A stretch of 64,000 bases of DNA from Eremomyces bilateralis CBS 781.70. Its lineage: Eukaryota > Ascomycota > Dothideomycetes > Eremomycetales > Eremomycetaceae. Numbering within the stretch: position 1 is the stretch's first letter; every line of letters begins with the position of its first letter. The stretch spans positions 620,026-684,025 of the forward strand of contig NW_022985074.1 in the NCBI RefSeq assembly GCF_010015585.1, given 5' to 3'. The notes under the pieces were generated by a model, which was given only the letters and a program-made list of their open reading frames with translations, ran no database searches and had not been told where the DNA came from. Positions 63,264-64,000 of the stretch are shown here, piece by piece. The translations under genes were made by a program, and so were the position numbers.

Positions 63264-64000
63264 CTAAGCCTTCTCGGTGGTGGAAGCACCAGCAGACGGT
63301 TTCTCTAGGGAGGGGGCCTCTGGATTCTTCGCACAGTTCGTGCAGGAGCATTTCCCTGCGGGACACGGGCAGCCGGCCGCGTTCGCGCCGCAATTGCACT
63401 TCGTCCGATCGGTACCAGGGACCGTCTCCACCCCCGCCTTCTCGGCGTCGCCGGCCGGCGATTCCTCCTTCTTGAGGCTCGCTAGGTGCTTCGCCTCGCC
63501 GTGGACATCCATGACCTGTTTGTTCGTGTCCTCGTAGAACTTCCGCAGCCGCTGGCCGGTCGGGGTTTCCAGCGCCTTCTCGAAGTAGGAGGTCAGGCCG
63601 CGCCAGGCCGCGCCGCCCTTAGTGGACACGCCGAGGCGCTGGTCGGCTGCCTGGGCGCGCTCGCTGGCGTGGAAGCGGGTGTCGAAGTCATGGAGGGCTT
63701 TCTGGAAGCGCTCGGAGACGCCATGTTGCTTGTCCAGGGCGATGCCTTTCTCGATGGCCTTGTCGCTGAGGACGTAGCCTTGGGCGAGATACTCGGCAAG
63801 GATGCGGGCGCGGGGCTTATCCTCTTGGGCAACGTCGCCGGCTTCGGTAGGCTCGAGGGGTTCGGAGGTGGCGCGATCGCCGGCGAGGTCGTCAATGGAT
63901 GCGGTGCTGGCGACGTGGACTTGGGACGGGCCGAGCTGGGTGTTGTCGAGGAGGAGGGCGGTTTTGGCGGCGGTCTCCTTCTCGAAGGTGACGGTGGCGG
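63264..64000 (-). CDS. vip1: Vip1-like RRM protein with a metallothionein-like tail (5' part outside window)
   Basis: The frame is open from the window edge (first full codon at 63998) to TAA at 63264, giving about 245 C-terminal residues. It opens with ATVTFEKETAAKTALLLDNT, the last strand of an RRM, then QLGPSQVHVAS. This is followed by a conserved helical region (ARILAEYLAQGYVLSDKAIE, then KGIALDKQHGVSERFQKAL), typical of fungal Vip1 homologues, a family named from fission yeast and often annotated as an actin-cytoskeleton protein, without firm function. Beyond the usual end there is a hydrophilic linker and, at 63333-63398, seven cysteines spaced CxC-x6-CxC-x4-CxC-x2-C, nearly the spacing of short fungal copper metallothioneins. 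The frame then ends 21 residues later. The tail is discussed as a finding. Confidence 0.85.
   Translation of the reverse strand, partial: ATVTFEKETAAKTALLLDNTQLGPSQVHVASTASIDDLAGDRATSEPLEPTEAGDVAQEDKPRARILAEYLAQGYVLSDKAIEKGIALDKQHGVSERFQKALHDFDTRFHASERAQAADQRLGVSTKGGAAWRGLTSYFEKALETPTGQRLRKFYEDTNKQVMDVHGEAKHLASLKKEESPAGDAEKAGVETVPGTDRTKCNCGANAAGCPCPAGKCSCTNCAKNPEAPSLEKPSAGASTTEKA

Overview
This is a gene-dense window of nuclear DNA from a filamentous ascomycete (Pezizomycotina). Eurotiomycetes (the Aspergillus/Penicillium/Talaromyces side) is the likeliest class, but that is a guess. The evidence is many short GT-AG introns of about 45-80 bp with ctaac/ctgac branch sites, intron-bearing housekeeping genes, a Con7-type C2H2 regulator, a DUF3292 protein, a dispersed 5S rRNA gene, a ThiD-TenA fusion and a Vip1-type RRM protein. 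Exon models were spliced by hand from reading frame and splice signals.

Layout. 1-5 kb: 3' end of nucleoporin Nic96 (+), an intron-bearing tRNA-Val (-), a Gdt1-family cation transporter (-), then a 120-bp inverted-repeat element with 9-bp target duplications. 5-9.3 kb: a telobox-Myb protein that looks like a Taz1/TRF telomere binder (+), with a full-length 5S rRNA gene inside its first intron, and a small mitochondrial-type membrane protein (-). 10.7-18 kb: a tiny hydrophobic ORF (+), an MFS transporter (-) and a DUF3292 membrane protein (-). 18-31 kb: Hir3 histone-chaperone subunit (-) divergent from an exomer ChAPs protein (+), then ribosomal protein uS9/Rps16 (-) and a mitochondrial-type PPR protein (-). 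31-37 kb: a small secreted protein (+), and Con7 (-). 36.7-46.6 kb: nearly 10 kb with no gene I can support, upstream of Con7. 46.6-54.6 kb: DEAD-box helicase Dbp2 (-) with a long late intron, the thiamine-salvage fusion Thi20 (-, 12 exons) and an F-box/LRR protein (-). 55-61 kb: checkpoint clamp subunit Rad9 (+), an RCC1-repeat protein (-), and a divergent kinesin (+). 61-64 kb: a MuDR/WRKY-GCM1 zinc-finger protein without a transposase domain (-), an AACAACAG minisatellite interrupted by an assembly gap, and the C-terminal part of a Vip1-like RRM protein with a metallothionein-like cysteine tail (-).

The genes are ordinary single-copy cellular genes and do not form a biosynthetic or defence cluster. 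Several pairs share divergent promoters (Gdt1/telobox protein, Hir3/ChAPs, F-box/Rad9, RCC1/kinesin), some with CACGTG motifs. The observations most worth a second look are the 5S gene nested in an intron, the foldback element with 9-bp duplications, the MuDR-type zinc-finger gene beside a minisatellite, the metallothionein-like tail on the Vip1 homologue, two GC-AG introns, and the gene-free stretch behind Con7.
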